Assembly: GCA_026075535.2 (NCBI GenBank)
Contig: AP026539.1
Location: 6,882,001-6,946,000 of the forward strand
Source: Tricholoma matsutake
Lineage: Eukaryota; Basidiomycota; Agaricomycetes; Agaricales; Tricholomataceae
Direction: 5' to 3'
DNA: 64,000 nt
Under the pieces are notes generated by a model. The model was given only the letters and a program-made list of their open reading frames with translations, did not search any database and was not told where the DNA came from. Position numbers and translations under genes: made by a program. This document shows positions 11,896 to 23,377 of the stretch, piece by piece (the first letter of the stretch is position 1; every line of letters begins with the position of its first letter).

Positions 11896-14463
11896 CTATC
11901 CGTCCATCCTCCTGAATACATTTTTGCTACCACTGCGTATGCCCTTCCGCTTCTCCGTCCTTCCTTTCCGATCACTTTCGTTTAACTCACTGCGTTCTTC
12001 TCCACCCCTCTCCATACCAGCACCAAATGATTCGACCCCCCTCCTCCTACGGCCTTGACCTTTCGAAGACCGACCGCCGCCAGACACCAGCTCATCATCC
12101 TCATCTATATGGCCAGACAATGAAGACGGTATCCAGCTCACCTCGACACCACCATCCTCACTGACTCGAAGCTCTGAGGATTGTTGTTTCCCACTTGACG
12201 AGGTCGTTTTCATCCGCCGTTGGCCGAAAGTGGCATTTTTGTCTACACCGCGGGATCCACTCCCTCCGCTTTGCGCACGCATAGGGACAAGATTGACATT
12301 GGCAATGCGGTTTCGCTCGCGAGCTCGGCTATAGGCTTCCTGTGCACGGACATTCTTCTGTCCTGGTCGAGCTCGAGGATCAAATTTGGTGAGTTCTGTT
12401 GAATACTGAGAACCAGGAGTAGAAGAATGCAAGAGAGAACACTTACCGCCCGCATCACTGCTATCACTCTTATCGTTGGTGCTGCTGTCGCTCTCACTAC
12501 TCTCACTATCGCTCTCACCCAACCCATCAGAAGAGAATTTGTCACTCTCTTCTTCCTCGTCTTCAACAGCAGTCTTCCCTCTTTCCCCGCCCCGTTTCTG
12601 CGCCACTGCAGAAGGATTCAACAGCGCATACTCCCTACTAGTCTCATCAATCGCGAATTCTGGATTCTCAAAGACCTTCGCAAATCGAGGATCGTTAAGA
12701 ATACTCGGTTTCACCTCTGCCTCTTCACCTTCCTGCTCTGGAGCCTCCTCATCCACATTCATATCCACTTCTGATCTCTCGGCCTTCCTCTTCATATTTC
12801 TTTGTTCTCTCTTCTTTGCTTTCTCCTCCTCTCGTATTATCTTTTCGGCGAGTGCCTTATTCACCTTGACACCAACCTCTTTTTTCGTACGTATACGTGT
12901 ATCTGCCATCTTCTCCATCTTGTCACGAACCATCTTATCACGATGCTCGGCGTATGCGAATGGATTGGCGATGACACGAGCAGCGTCGTAAAGTTTGAGT
13001 GACATGAAGTAGCCATGCATGTAAGGTTTAAGGGCGGTGGTGCCGACCAGATGATCCAATCCGAGTCTGCGTCAACAACATGAGGCTTCATTTCGAGTAA
13101 GTGCAAGAAAAACTAACATCTTCAATTCCTTCCTCTCGACAAATTTGTAATCCTCGTATATGGAGCGAGTAGTTTGATCTTGCATCTCCTCTGTAATGTT
13201 TTCTAGGAAACTAGCCCATCGTGGAGCGGGTCCCAGCTGAGGAATATAGTACACGCCCATTTGGATGCCTTCGTTGGCTGTCATGAGCAAGCCACTACCA
13301 GGGACATGATGTACATGATTCAGGTCTTGTGCGGGTGTGATAGAGGCAAAATTTGTTGCGGGCTTGGAAGAGAATCTGGTAAACAAGTGCTGCCGGGCCA
13401 GGATACTCATGAATAAACGTACGAAATTTCGATCCCAAAGTTTGATAACTTTCTTATCAGCACTGAGGACCATCCCATCGCCAGCCATTCTGCTTCCACC
13501 TTCAATCCAAACAACGTTTTTCACCGGTAGCCCATAACCTTGATCCTTGACCGCAAAAGGTCTTGTCGCACGAATGTCATATAGTAATGTATGGCCGGTA
13601 GAAGTTCCGACAGCGTATGACAAGCCGTCTATTCTAGACGATATTGCCGTTACAGACAAACCAAAGTCTGGATCTGCTCCTGCTCCTGGCTGCATCAGCC
13701 TACTTCTCGGGAGACGTAGGGTTCCGACGCTCGAACGCGAACGAGGATCCCAAAATTGGACGGTCCCATCCCCTTCAATTCCAAACGCCAACAATTGATG
13801 AGCTGGATTTATGTCAATCGTGTTGACACCTGATATGTCGTGCAAACCGTCTTCGCCCTGCAAATTAAGAGGAGCCATGAAGCGTCCTTGGTCGAGATTT
13901 AGACGATAAATTTCGTTGCCTGATGCAGAAAAATAGGCATCACATGAAGGAGAGTGGTACGCAAGGGAACGCCCGAAGCGAGGTATTCGAGTACGGTAAT
14001 GAAAACCACCTTGCGTATGAAGATCGATGGTTCGGTCGTTTTGGAGATGTATTGATTTCGTCCAATCGTCAGACAGCATCTAAGAGCCCAGATATCAAAA
14101 ACGGTCTACAGTGGAACACGCCAGGACAGAGGACGACTCACGTACAACAAAATCAACATTTTCGGCGTCTGAGTGTCGTTCAAATTTAAGAGATAGCTGA
14201 TCGAGGTCCCATACCCGTATTTGAGGCTTGTAAGTCCCCGTGGCAATAACATGGTGTCCATCCTGAGTAGTTTTTACGCGGTTACTAGCCTCTGGGAATT
14301 CAAACCCTTGGATGAGTTCGATGGTACCCTCGACATGTTCTCGTGCAGCTCGTTTCCCTTTCCCTTTAGCTGAGGCACGCTTTCGCGTTAGCCAATCTGG
14401 CAGAGAAGAGGAGGAGCCAGCCGCAGCGCCGTTGACGGTATAGACCTTGATGTCGGCCCCCAT
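11896..14463 (-). CDS. ENP2: Nucleolar WD40 protein NOL10/Enp2, ribosome biogenesis
   Basis: Enp2/NOL10 is a nucleolar factor of small-subunit (18S) rRNA processing. Exons: 14463-14146, 14079-13118, 13066-12447, 12395-11896, giving 799 residues, somewhat longer than yeast Enp2 (about 700). The first 430 residues form the WD40 propeller, with the family phrases DDWTKSIHLQNDR, GEDGLHDISGVNTIDINP and LGLDHLVG...YMHGYF. Near residues 550-580, LNDPRFAKVFENPEFAID is the NUC153 motif. The tail is rich in Lys, Arg, Ser and acidic residues, as expected for a nucleolar protein. The third intron (12446-12396) is also open in frame, so its retention is possible. The start is 94 bp from the divergent THI20 ATG. 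Confidence 0.94.
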
Positions 14464-14557
14464 GCTTGGCGAATGATATGTTACGAGAAATTGACGAGAA
14501 ATTATGATGAAGAAAAAAGTAGAATCACGTGTTCAAGTACTAGAACTTCAACTCAAG
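14464..14557. promoter_or_regulatory. 94-bp shared intergenic region between NOL10 and THI20
   Basis: The two start codons diverge with only 94 bp between them, so both core promoters must fit here or extend into the genes. It contains a near-palindromic ATCACGTGTT (E-box CACGTG at about 14525-14530) and A-rich stretches. I see no TATA box. If THI20 used the in-frame ATG at 14504 the gap would shrink to 40 bp, so I prefer 14558. Confidence 0.6.
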
Positions 14558-16634
14558 ATGCCAAGCCATCTTATCTCTGTTCTTACGATTGCAGGATCGG
14601 ACTCGAGTGGCGGGGCTGGTATCCAGGTGATAAAATTGGCCTCTTTAACTGCTAACTGCAATTTATTACTATCTTCGAAAGGCCGATTTAAAGACATTCG
14701 CTGCGCATGGATGTTACGGTGCCACTGCAATAACCGCGTTGACTGCCCAAAACACGATTGGGGTACAAGATGTGCATCCTGCTCCCCCTGCGTTTGTAGA
14801 GAAGCAAGTTAGTGGAGCAGCGTGCTTCTCGATCAACTTGTTTCCAATGTACGAGATAAACAGATACATTCAATCCTCAGTGATATGCAGATCCACGCCA
14901 TAAAAACTGGTATGCTATACGATGCCGATAACACGCGAGCTGTCGCACAGGCGCTCAGTTCTCACTATCGAGACTTCGCACTTCCCTCACTAGTTTGCGA
15001 CCCTGTTTGTGCATCAACTTCGGGGCACATTCTCCTGGACCCATTAGCCATTGACGTCATGATCAGCGATTTGTTCCCCTTGGCTAGGCTCATTACACCG
15101 AATAAGGCGGAAGCGGAGCTTCTCCTGTCTCACCGCCAGACACCATTACAGATTTCCAACCTTGAAGACATGCTGTCGGCAGCTCAGAATCTGCTACAGC
15201 TTGGATCAAGTGCCGTCCTTCTCAAGGGTGGCCATGTAACCACTTCAGTGGCGGATGTGGCTCGCTTGTCTCGCGAGCGACCCAACGTCGACGTCGTCCG
15301 CCATGGAATTTTTGAAGAAAACATGGAGATTCTACAACTAAGCGGTAATGAAGATTGCTCTTCCCAGCTTGTGGTGGATGTCCTATTTGAGGGAGAAAAT
15401 ATCACACTCCTCGTTAGACCTCGCATCCAGTCCACGAGCACGCATGGAACAGGTTGTACTCTGAGTGCTGCGATCGCGGCAGAGCTAGCTCAGGGCAATG
15501 ACCGTCAGTGTTTAGACAGTGATGGTTCGGCCTTAAATATTACTTATGCATATATCTAGTTAAAGAGGCAGTCAAGAAAGCCGTCATATACACGTATCGT
15601 GGGATCGAGACCGCGCCACCTATAGGAAAGGGACATGGCCCTCTTGACCATTTTCATGGCACGATCCCCCGAACTATCCCTCGGTCGGTAATGATTGATG
15701 GTGCTCTTCTGTCGCTGATGGATAATATAGCCGCACAAAACATAACCGCCATCCCTTCACTCGAATGTTGATCCAAGGTAATCTAGGGGACTGGAAAGCA
15801 TATGTCGAACACGAGTTCGTCAAACGACTCGGTATGGGTACGCTGTCGCGGAGATCTTTTACCCATTTCATCACGTTTGTCTGAGTTCCTTTTCACTCGA
15901 GTGACGCTTCACCAGCCGCACAGGCAGGATTACCATTATCTAAAATATTACGCTCGAGCCTACGGGTATGTACAGATTCATAATCTTTCGATCTAAATCA
16001 CGCAACTGTGTGACATCCAGGCTTTTAGCTGCCAAATCTTCGTCTTTCACGTCCATCGAGAAAGCAACACAGACCATCATTAATATTGTACGCGAGGTCG
16101 CAACCCACCAGTCTTTCTGCACATCGTTTGGTATATCGGATGAAGAATTAGAAAAACTACCTGAAGCTTCGGCTACGACAGCATACGGAGCCTATTTGAT
16201 TGATGTTGGGCTTACAGGTCAGTGATATAGCCATGTCGGAATTAATGTTTTCATCGACTGTCATCTTTAGGGGATAGTACAAAGCTCCTCATGGCCCTCC
16301 TGGCCTGCCTTCTTGGATATGGTGAAGTAGGCCTCTGGCTCCGAAAGCAGGCTGAGCTGCCTAACAGCTGGGTCAAAATGGAGGGAAATCCTTACAGGCG
16401 ATGGATCGAAGACTATGCTGGGGATGAATATCAAAATGCCGTGAAGACGGGTCTAGGTAATTACTTTCATTGTCTACCGGAGATTGATCGGGTTGGTGAC
16501 TTGTTTCAGAAATTATCGAGGAGCGAGCGCTAGCCGATCCTCCGTCTCCTCTGCGTCTTGCGGAATGGCGTGCTGTCTGGGAGAGGTGTACATTACTGGA
16601 GAAAGGGTTCTGGGATGCAGCGATGATGGTCTGA
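14558..16634 (+). CDS. THI20: HMP/HMP-P kinase fused to thiaminase II (Thi20 type)
   Basis: The N-terminal ThiD domain phosphorylates hydroxymethylpyrimidine and its phosphate for thiamine synthesis. The C-terminal TenA domain hydrolyses thiamine or salvages aminopyrimidine. Nine exons: 14558-14626, 14682-14807, 14864-15503, 15560-15683, 15731-15874, 15924-15965, 16021-16217, 16271-16456, 16510-16634, giving 550 residues, the size of yeast Thi20. Motifs: [16 protein letters not shown] at about 10-25, [22 protein letters not shown], and the anion-hole [15 protein letters not shown]. The TenA part has [16 protein letters not shown], active-site Cys in [12 protein letters not shown] and the C-terminal EKGFWDAAM glutamate region. 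Introns are 45-56 bp. No TPP riboswitch-like motif was seen. Confidence 0.95.
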
Positions 16635-16964
16635 TTGTCGTTTGGAGAAGCAACTGCCACAGTGTACATTCCCTATAACCTCCGTGTAACAGGTAAATTG
16701 GGAATCAGAGCACACCTGAGAGGGACATACTTTACGTCGGAGGTTTTTTTTCCTTGCTCGAAGGTGGAAGGAAACAATGTCTCGGTACTTCAAAAAGCAT
16801 CGGTACATGTACTTACATCATGTCTCTACTGCGTCATTACTCGATAGGAAAAATAACCAGACCTAAAGCCGACTGTCAGAGATAATATAAGAGTACACAA
16901 TGTTAGAGCTGTCCATCTAGTGATTACCGAAGTCGCAAAAGCTTGCGGAAGAATATCAGTAGTT
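16635..16964. other. Convergent 3' flanks of THI20 and the F-box gene
   Basis: The two genes end tail to tail. I see no further gene. Short open frames here overlap the 3' ends and show no family resemblance. Confidence 0.5.
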
Positions 16965-18783
16965 CTAGAAGTTGTACGATAACGCGCATAATATTGGAAG
17001 GTCTCGTCGTCCGATCTGGTCGCCCTTCTTTCAAACGAGAAATAAGTCAGCAACAACGCATTGTTCCGCGACCCGACATACCACGAGGAATATTATGTTA
17101 TCCTGCGTGAAGATCGCTCTCGAAGCGCCTAGTAGAGGGCTGACCGTCGTTGTTACAGGAATCTGAGGCAACCGTGGATTTCCATTTTGAATACCATCCT
17201 TGACCACGACCCATTTCTTCTCAGCTTGGGGATGTCGATTACATGTCCGAGGAGGCAGCGATGGTCCTGAGCTCATGTTGAAATCAACTGAACGAATATA
17301 AAGCCCCTTGCGCCCCTCGTCAGAGCTAATCCGCATTGGCCACATGAGTTGCCTTCCTATGAATACATAATTGCCCGTAATTTGATGCATGGCAGCATAG
17401 TTCAATGATTGCAAACGTTGTATGCCTTCAAGACCGATCTGGCCAATTTCAAGAACGTGCTCAACCTCGCCCCACGATCTTTGGTACTCATATTTGATCC
17501 CGATGAGACGTTGAGAAGGGTCAAAACAGAATGGCGCTGCATAATCAAGATTTTGGTCCTGGATTGGCGGAACGTATGGCACTAGAGTTGCGCGAACTAC
17601 CCTCTCAAAGGGCTTGAGGCCTGCTAAAGGTAATTGTTGTATCCAGTTATTTTGAGGATCTTGAGTGATACGAGAATTACGAGACAAGGACACTAGTCGC
17701 AAGTGGGCACCCCGCATGAAATGTCCCGGAAGGATCGATTCTTCAGAAATGAGAACCAGATCTCTCCTGACAAATTGGAAGCTCCAATGATCACCATCTG
17801 CCGTGGGGTGGGGCTGTAGAGGTCAGACGGTACGGATTCGGAGGGACGTAACGATATAAGACTCACCCACTGCCGTTGACCATGCGGATTCTTCCAATCC
17901 AGAAATAAAATCCATCCTGTGGGCTACAGTAATATTTTAGTGACAAGTCACAATAAAAAATGTGCACTTGCTTCAAAAGCGGGCGCACTCAAAAAACCCA
18001 ACATGCCATCCACTACCTCGAACTGGCGAACAATCACCTCGTAGCGCCAGTTAGCATGCCATGAATACGGTAACCGAAGCATCGTGCCGTTGAAATCGTA
18101 GAAATGAAACAGTGCATCACCCTCCTGCCACGGTCTGTTGTGGCACAACGCCGTCAGTGACTCCAGGTGATATGAGAAACGAACAAGAACCTCAGTTCCA
18201 GAAGCACTACGTGCTTCGAAGCGACATCGATAGCTACTGCGCGGATGGGGAAATCCATCTTCAGAATGAACTGTGACACTTCTCGCCCTGTACGCTCCGA
18301 CGGAGGCCTCGTAATATACAAGTCGCTATGATGTAACCCAGGGACGGAAAATACGTTATATATGCAACCTCCTGATTCACCCACGAAACACGGGTCTGTG
18401 GGCCTTGTCCCGTCGTTCCACTGAGTGTTGACAGCAGTCGGGAGCCCCCAAAAGCTTTCCGATGTCCATTGCAGATCCGACCATCCCAAGGAGTATCGCA
18501 AGATCTTCGAAATGAATTCTTGATGGCCACGTCCGCGGGTTAAATTTGAAACACCCGGGCCTTCAATCATTTTTGCTTCCTTCAGGCGCATTTTGGCCTC
18601 TAGGTCAGTAGCATGACCACTAGTGATCATGGTTCGCATTGGTCTCCACACCTAAGAAAAATCAATAGGCTGGAAGTTATAGAGATTGAAACATACTTGG
18701 GCAATGTTCAGCAACGTCTCGGCGTCATCTATTTGGTAGGCGACATCCAGAAGAAGGTCGCCAGGCAATCTGCTGATGTTCAT
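16965..18783 (-). CDS. F-box protein of the expanded mushroom family (one doubtful junction)
   Basis: Likely an SCF ubiquitin-ligase substrate receptor. The N-terminus reads NISRLPGDLLLDVAYQ then DDAETLLNIAQVWRPMR, an F-box start. The rest resembles the large agaricomycete F-box family with a beta-propeller-like body (WILFLDWKNPHG, IRAVAIDVASKHVVLLEL). Proposed exons: 18783-18697, 18651-18191, 18134-17968, 17916-17867, 17813-17082, 17027-16965, for 519 residues. Two points are open. At 18190-18135 a 56-nt intron with weak donor GTTCTT keeps frame, but part of that interval also reads as family-like sequence in another frame, so a one-base deletion is an alternative. The last intron (17081-17028, donor GTATGT) is inferred; without it the frame stops at 17031. 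Substrate unknown. Confidence 0.75.
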
Positions 18784-19427
18784 GTTGGTGAAGAAAGGGA
18801 CGTTTGATGGTCAACTCGCCAGCTAGTAGGAGATTTTATATAGGTCCAGCGCAAATGAAACTCATCTGGTAACGAAGATACGTTGACAAGATCCCCAGCA
18901 AACCGCACTTTTGACTTGTCTTCTGAACTGTCAAATGTGGTTACTAACGGGGTGCAGAACCAAGGGTTGATTCATAAGGACATGGAGAAACCGAGGACAG
19001 CATTGGTTTCGTCTACATGTCGTCTTGTTCCCATAACAAGACAATCATAAAGATGGGCTGTGACTCAACGCCAATACAAATACAAGGCAGTAGCCTTGCA
19101 GATACACACCCTGTTTTGTACTATCCCTTCCGAAGCAAGGAGCAGGGTAGTGGTTCTAGGGCTCATTTCAAGTTTTTGAGTCTCGATTACAATTGTGGTA
19201 ATTCAACTTCATTCAACTTTATAGGACTTTGAACGTTCAGTCACGTGATTATCGCTCTTAAAGTTTCACACACATTTCCGCGAACAAGACTCGATTAATT
19301 ATTTCTTGTGTAGTCATAATTATGTGTACACCCGACCTTTAACAGAGCGCTGAAATACCGTCTTTAGCCTCTGCTGAATCGGGCCAGATGAATTCCTACG
19401 ATGGTGAGTGAGCCATACTGAAATGTC
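18784..19427. other. Intergenic, F-box promoter and ERV29 3' flank
   Basis: No gene is seen. A palindromic TCACGTGA, a bHLH-type site, lies near 19241-19248. Its use is unknown. An open frame at 19017-19232 on the plus strand has no recognisable features. Confidence 0.5.
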
Positions 19428-20671
19428 TTAGTATGTTTTCTTTTTCTCGTCTACTGAAAGACCACCTGAAAGGAACGTGAAAAAGCGCCCACTACGACTG
19501 AATACGATAGGACGTACCGGGACCCATGTTAACCAGAAGGATCAGACCGCCGACAATTGCTGAACAAAGAATGAGTGAAGAATAAACGTCAATAATGGAG
19601 ATACGAACAAAGAGTTTGGAAGAAATCATATCTAGAGAATAAAGTGAGCTTATATGGAATAAAATACACTAAGTACATACTTCAAGAAATCGCGCTGAGG
19701 ATGTGCATTCGGCACGGTCCACCAATTGTTGGCAAAAACATTGAATATGCTCAATACGAGCACAAGGAACGCGGCAGACCATTTTGCTTTGAAGCCAACT
19801 GCGACCATTACGCACGCCGCAAGACCGATGATTGACACAAATACCCGAACGATGCTCCATTCGCCTTGAAGAATGAAGCCCAGGAAGAGGAAGATCAACA
19901 GCACACGTCCGGCGAGAAGAAAACTGGAAACCTCAGTTAAGCAAATTTGTCGGGAAAAGGTATCTTTACACACTATTTCTTGCGGTCCGTCTCACTAAGT
20001 GTGGGCAGACCGGCGAATAGTGCTTTTCTCGAGACCATAGAGTCACTGAACACCATGAATAATCCGCCTATGACACTCAAGTTTCGGAGGAAAAAGTTGA
20101 GATCGAAGATGAGGCCGTAACCGAATCCCTGAATGACTACAACAGCGAGAAGACCAGCAACCGCGTATTCCGTGTAGCGCTTAAGGATGACAGCGGAGGA
20201 ACCGCTCAGCATGGTCTGATATTAGCCATAAGCATGAACGCAGATCGACTTGGAGGTAAGTTTCCAATGCTCACAATAATATTGATAAGAAGGAATAGGT
20301 GCGATATTCCCCAAGGAAATTTTCGGTGTCTAAATGAATCGTCAGCCACCAGAAGCGTGAAGAAGGGGTGAGGTTTCGCACTGTTGCAGATACCAGATTT
20401 GGTCCCCCCACTGGGTTAGAATCCTCATCGCGTCCTCCAGAAATGTTACAACAATCAAGAAACGACCAATGGCCGGCAAATGGGGTTTCAGTGGTTGGGA
20501 GTAAATTTCAATGTTGTCCTCGACTTGTTGGCTAATTGCACGTAATTTTTCCAGTGGGTCATCGGGATTCGCTGCGCGATAGCCTGAGGATGGCCGAGAA
20601 TTTGATAGACCATGGGGGTCTGAGTTGAAAGTGTTTGTCTGAGGGCGGGCGATACTGATTCGAGAGGCCAT
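19428..20671 (-). CDS. ERV29: SURF4/Erv29 ER cargo receptor, seven exons
   Basis: Erv29/SURF4 packages soluble secretory cargo into COPII vesicles at the ER. Exons: 20671-20382, 20329-20275, 20215-19974, 19923-19681, 19631-19609, 19559-19518, 19465-19428. They join to 310 residues, the length of yeast Erv29. Family phrases: RFLIVVTFLEDAMRILTQW, KFPWGISHLFLLIN, YGLIFDLNFFLRNLSVIGG, AGRVLLIFLFLGF, VGFKAKWSA, NNWWTVPNAHPQRDFLKYDF, VGGLILLVNMGPG. Several hydrophobic spans of about 20 residues fit a multi-pass ER membrane protein. The C-terminus ends in Lys-rich DEKKKTY, close to the dilysine retrieval signal of the family. Exon 5 is only 23 nt. Every junction restores the conserved sequence, so the model is firm. 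Confidence 0.95.
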
Positions 20672-21737
20672 GGGAGTAGGGAATACAAGGGAGATCGGCT
20701 ACCACCTATAACGTGGACGACGTGGCGTTCACTTACGTAATCATTGAGGTTTCAAATTCCAGACTCGAACCAGTGATCGTATCTGCGTATCAGGTTCAAT
20801 TTGATGTTCTGTGTAGGAATTGCTGTCCGTTTTCCAGTTTCATTTCTGACACTCAGTCGAGTCGTTCCTAAAGGTCGACTTTCAACCAATCTCCAAACTA
20901 TGGCTCGCACCCAATCTCCAAATTATTGGCTCGGGACTTTGATGAAAAAGTAGATTGACAAAGGCATCCCTGCTTTTCGCGTCAGTTATTTTCGTCTGCA
21001 GTAATTCAACCATTGAAGCTTGAAGCTTGAACACGAATAAGACTCGTCCTTCTCATACATGCCAGCTCATCAACAAGTAACTCGGTTCAACCTCATTTCA
21101 TCCCGCATGATAGTCTTCTTGGAGGTATGCATCCACCTACTAGGGTAACGATGTTAATGAGGATGTCATGAATCACTGATAAGAGGAGCAGCGTCAGCCG
21201 TGGTGCGATGAACTCCCTCGATAAGACGTAAAAGGGATGTCAGTAGTTTCAAGTGATCCCAGCAGTGCAAGGATGATCCTACCCGTTCGGACATCAAGCA
21301 GTCGCCTTGCAACTGCTGAGCGCTGATTGCCATAGTTTTCAAAATGACGTCGGTAATCGTATTGCTATAATGTAAGAGCATCTACGTATACGTATACAGC
21401 GCTCAACGGCTCACACAAATAATCTAAGACTCCTTTCCCTGTAACATTCCTTTTACACAACTTCCCAACAACTTCCTGATCAATATTCTGAATACACAGA
21501 AGATTGTATTTAACCTACGAGACAATTTTTATCAATTCATTTGATTTTTATAGTTTTGTGTTGGGTATATGGTAAGAATTGCAAAATGTCGTTTGTCGAG
21601 TCAATGAATGACACAGTCACGAAATCCCTAACCACGTCGTAAGCCAGGTTCTGACCTGTTCACCTCATATCTGACCCTATGTAGGCCAGAAGATGAGTAA
21701 TTCGACAGAAGCTCGGTGATGACCGCCCAATCAGTTA
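20672..21737. other. Intergenic region with one unassigned small ORF
   Basis: It holds the ERV29 promoter. A 71-codon open frame on the minus strand at 21166-21381 is the best small coding candidate. It is not low-complexity, has a possible internal intron from 21282, and I do not recognise it. Nothing else stands out. Confidence 0.4.
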
Positions 21738-22166
21738 AGGTAGATCTCATTCAGAATTAACTTGATCACGTGAAATGGGTGACATTCTCCAAATCATAAT
21801 TACCATTCAGCTAGATCACACCTCAAGAATTGTGGTCCCACAGAAATGTTTAAAAACATCTTATCTAAAGATATGTTACTTCACTTTCTCCAAAAGTGGT
21901 GATTTAAGTCGCCATTAGGTTTGTGAGCATTGAATCTGGCTGCTGTGACCATGTTGTCACATCCCGAAGTTCTCGTTATGAGAAACTTAATGGCAGCTTC
22001 CACAGTCAAGTTTTTCATATTGTAAATTCATTAGCACCTGGAATAGTATGGTTTAAATAACTCTGTGGGAAGGGATTTTTTGATAATGTGCTGTGAAGAA
22101 ACTTCAGCAGAAGTCTGTTGAAATGTCACCCATTTCACGTGATCAAGTTAATTCTGAACGAGACCT
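21738..22166. mobile_element. MITE with long terminal inverted repeats and TA duplication
   Basis: Left end AGGTAGATCTCATTCAGAAT and right end (reverse complement) AGGTCTCGTTCAGAAT continue into a shared inner arm ending about 48 bp in (TTGATCACGTGAAATGGG and so on). One 4-bp indel separates the ends. TA flanks both sides (21736-21737 and 22167-22168), as in Tc1/mariner-type elements. At 429 bp with no coding frame it is non-autonomous. It shares an internal phrase (TTTTGATAATGTG, near 22076-22090) with the larger element at 29304-30873. Confidence 0.85.
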
Positions 22167-22434
22167 TACCTCTGGCTGGAATTCTATACAACGAAGGATA
22201 GCTCCTCAAGATGGAAAGATCGAATTCCGTAGAGTATTGGGATGAGCCAGTAGTGTGGCGAATAGGGTCTCATTGGACTGTGCAGGGAAAGGACAGAGGT
22301 ATATGGCGCGAGAAGTGGTACAAAAGTACTAAGTTCGTTCGGCGCAAGTTTGTGTTATGGGAAAGAAAGGGCTGAAAATGTAACGATTAAACATCAACAA
22401 TCAATGGAAAATCTCACCGTGATTAGCGGAGTCA

Positions 22435-22692
22435 TCAGGGCTCAGTGACGAACAATGATCCCAGAGCGAGTCCAACAATATCCAATTCTCCTGGCAGAAA
22501 TTTCGGGAAGAGCGAGGCACGAACAACTGGCCTTTTTGATGATTCTTGCCCATTAACATCTTCATGATTAAGATCATCATCAAAATGCCAAGATAAAATG
22601 GGTTTAACGTGACAGGATCGGTTTCGTCAAGCGCAGGGGTCGAAGAAAGCATACCTGACGTTCGCTTGACGCTTTAGGGGGTCGTCGAGATT
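22435..22692 (-). CDS. Possible small membrane protein, last two exons only
   Basis: Two pieces, 22692-22655 and 22531-22435, join in frame across a GT-AG interval. They read NLDDPLKRQANV then a hydrophobic tail ending in PGELDIVGLALGSLFVTEP and a stop. The acceptor CATAG at 22693 needs an upstream exon in phase 0, which I could not place with confidence between 22700 and 23150. The intron would be 123 nt, long for this window. It could be a small mitochondrial or ER membrane protein, but I do not recognise it. It may also be chance. Confidence 0.3.
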
Positions 22693-23377
22693 CTATGTCA
22701 CATTATCAAACGAAATGGTTCCCAGCATCGGAAATCTGCCGATGAATAGCGAAGGAAAGCAGTATACTTCAGATTAATATCCGTAATGTTCTGGAAAAAA
22801 GTCCCTTCTGATCTCCCTCGACGCATTGCTGAGAAAGTCCCGACTCCAAGGTACAACGCAAGAGAGCTTTGGCAACAACAACGTCAAATTCGCACCGCTG
22901 TTCCGATATCCAGGCGCCACCTAAAAGGTGACATCACGAATGTACAGTGTGATGGTTTCCATGGGAGAGGAGTGCAGAAAGCGAATCAAATTTGGTGAAA
23001 GATTCGATTATCAACTAACATCGAGGAAGAGATTGGTAATGCGAGGAAACCACGGTTAGCATAGGATGCTATACGAGCGGAAAGACCGCGTCGATAATTT
23101 CAAGAGAAAATCGGTCTCTATATAGGCAGATGGGTCGTTTCATTATATTCAATTTCCATCGAGAGCCTTCAGCAGAGCACAGGATGAAGTGTGCGATTAA
23201 GTGTTATGGGACCCACGTTGAAAGTACAAAGACAAAGTATTGTAGTTGTACTGTCACAACGAGGCTTTGTGAACGATGGTCGGTGGCAAGCCCGAACAAA
23301 CAACTGAGTATACTAACTTTGTACTAACTTTACTAGCTTCATCTTGAAAATTCCCCCAACCTGTAACGCGCGTTGCT
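22693..23377. other. Upstream region between the small candidate gene and MUTY
   Basis: It probably holds the missing 5' exon(s) of the small minus-strand candidate and the MUTY promoter. An open frame at 22786-22998 on the plus strand shows no family features. No repeat was noticed. Confidence 0.35.

Noticed and set aside
14558..16634. TPP riboswitch in THI20
   Set aside because: No paired TPP-aptamer motifs were found upstream or in its introns.
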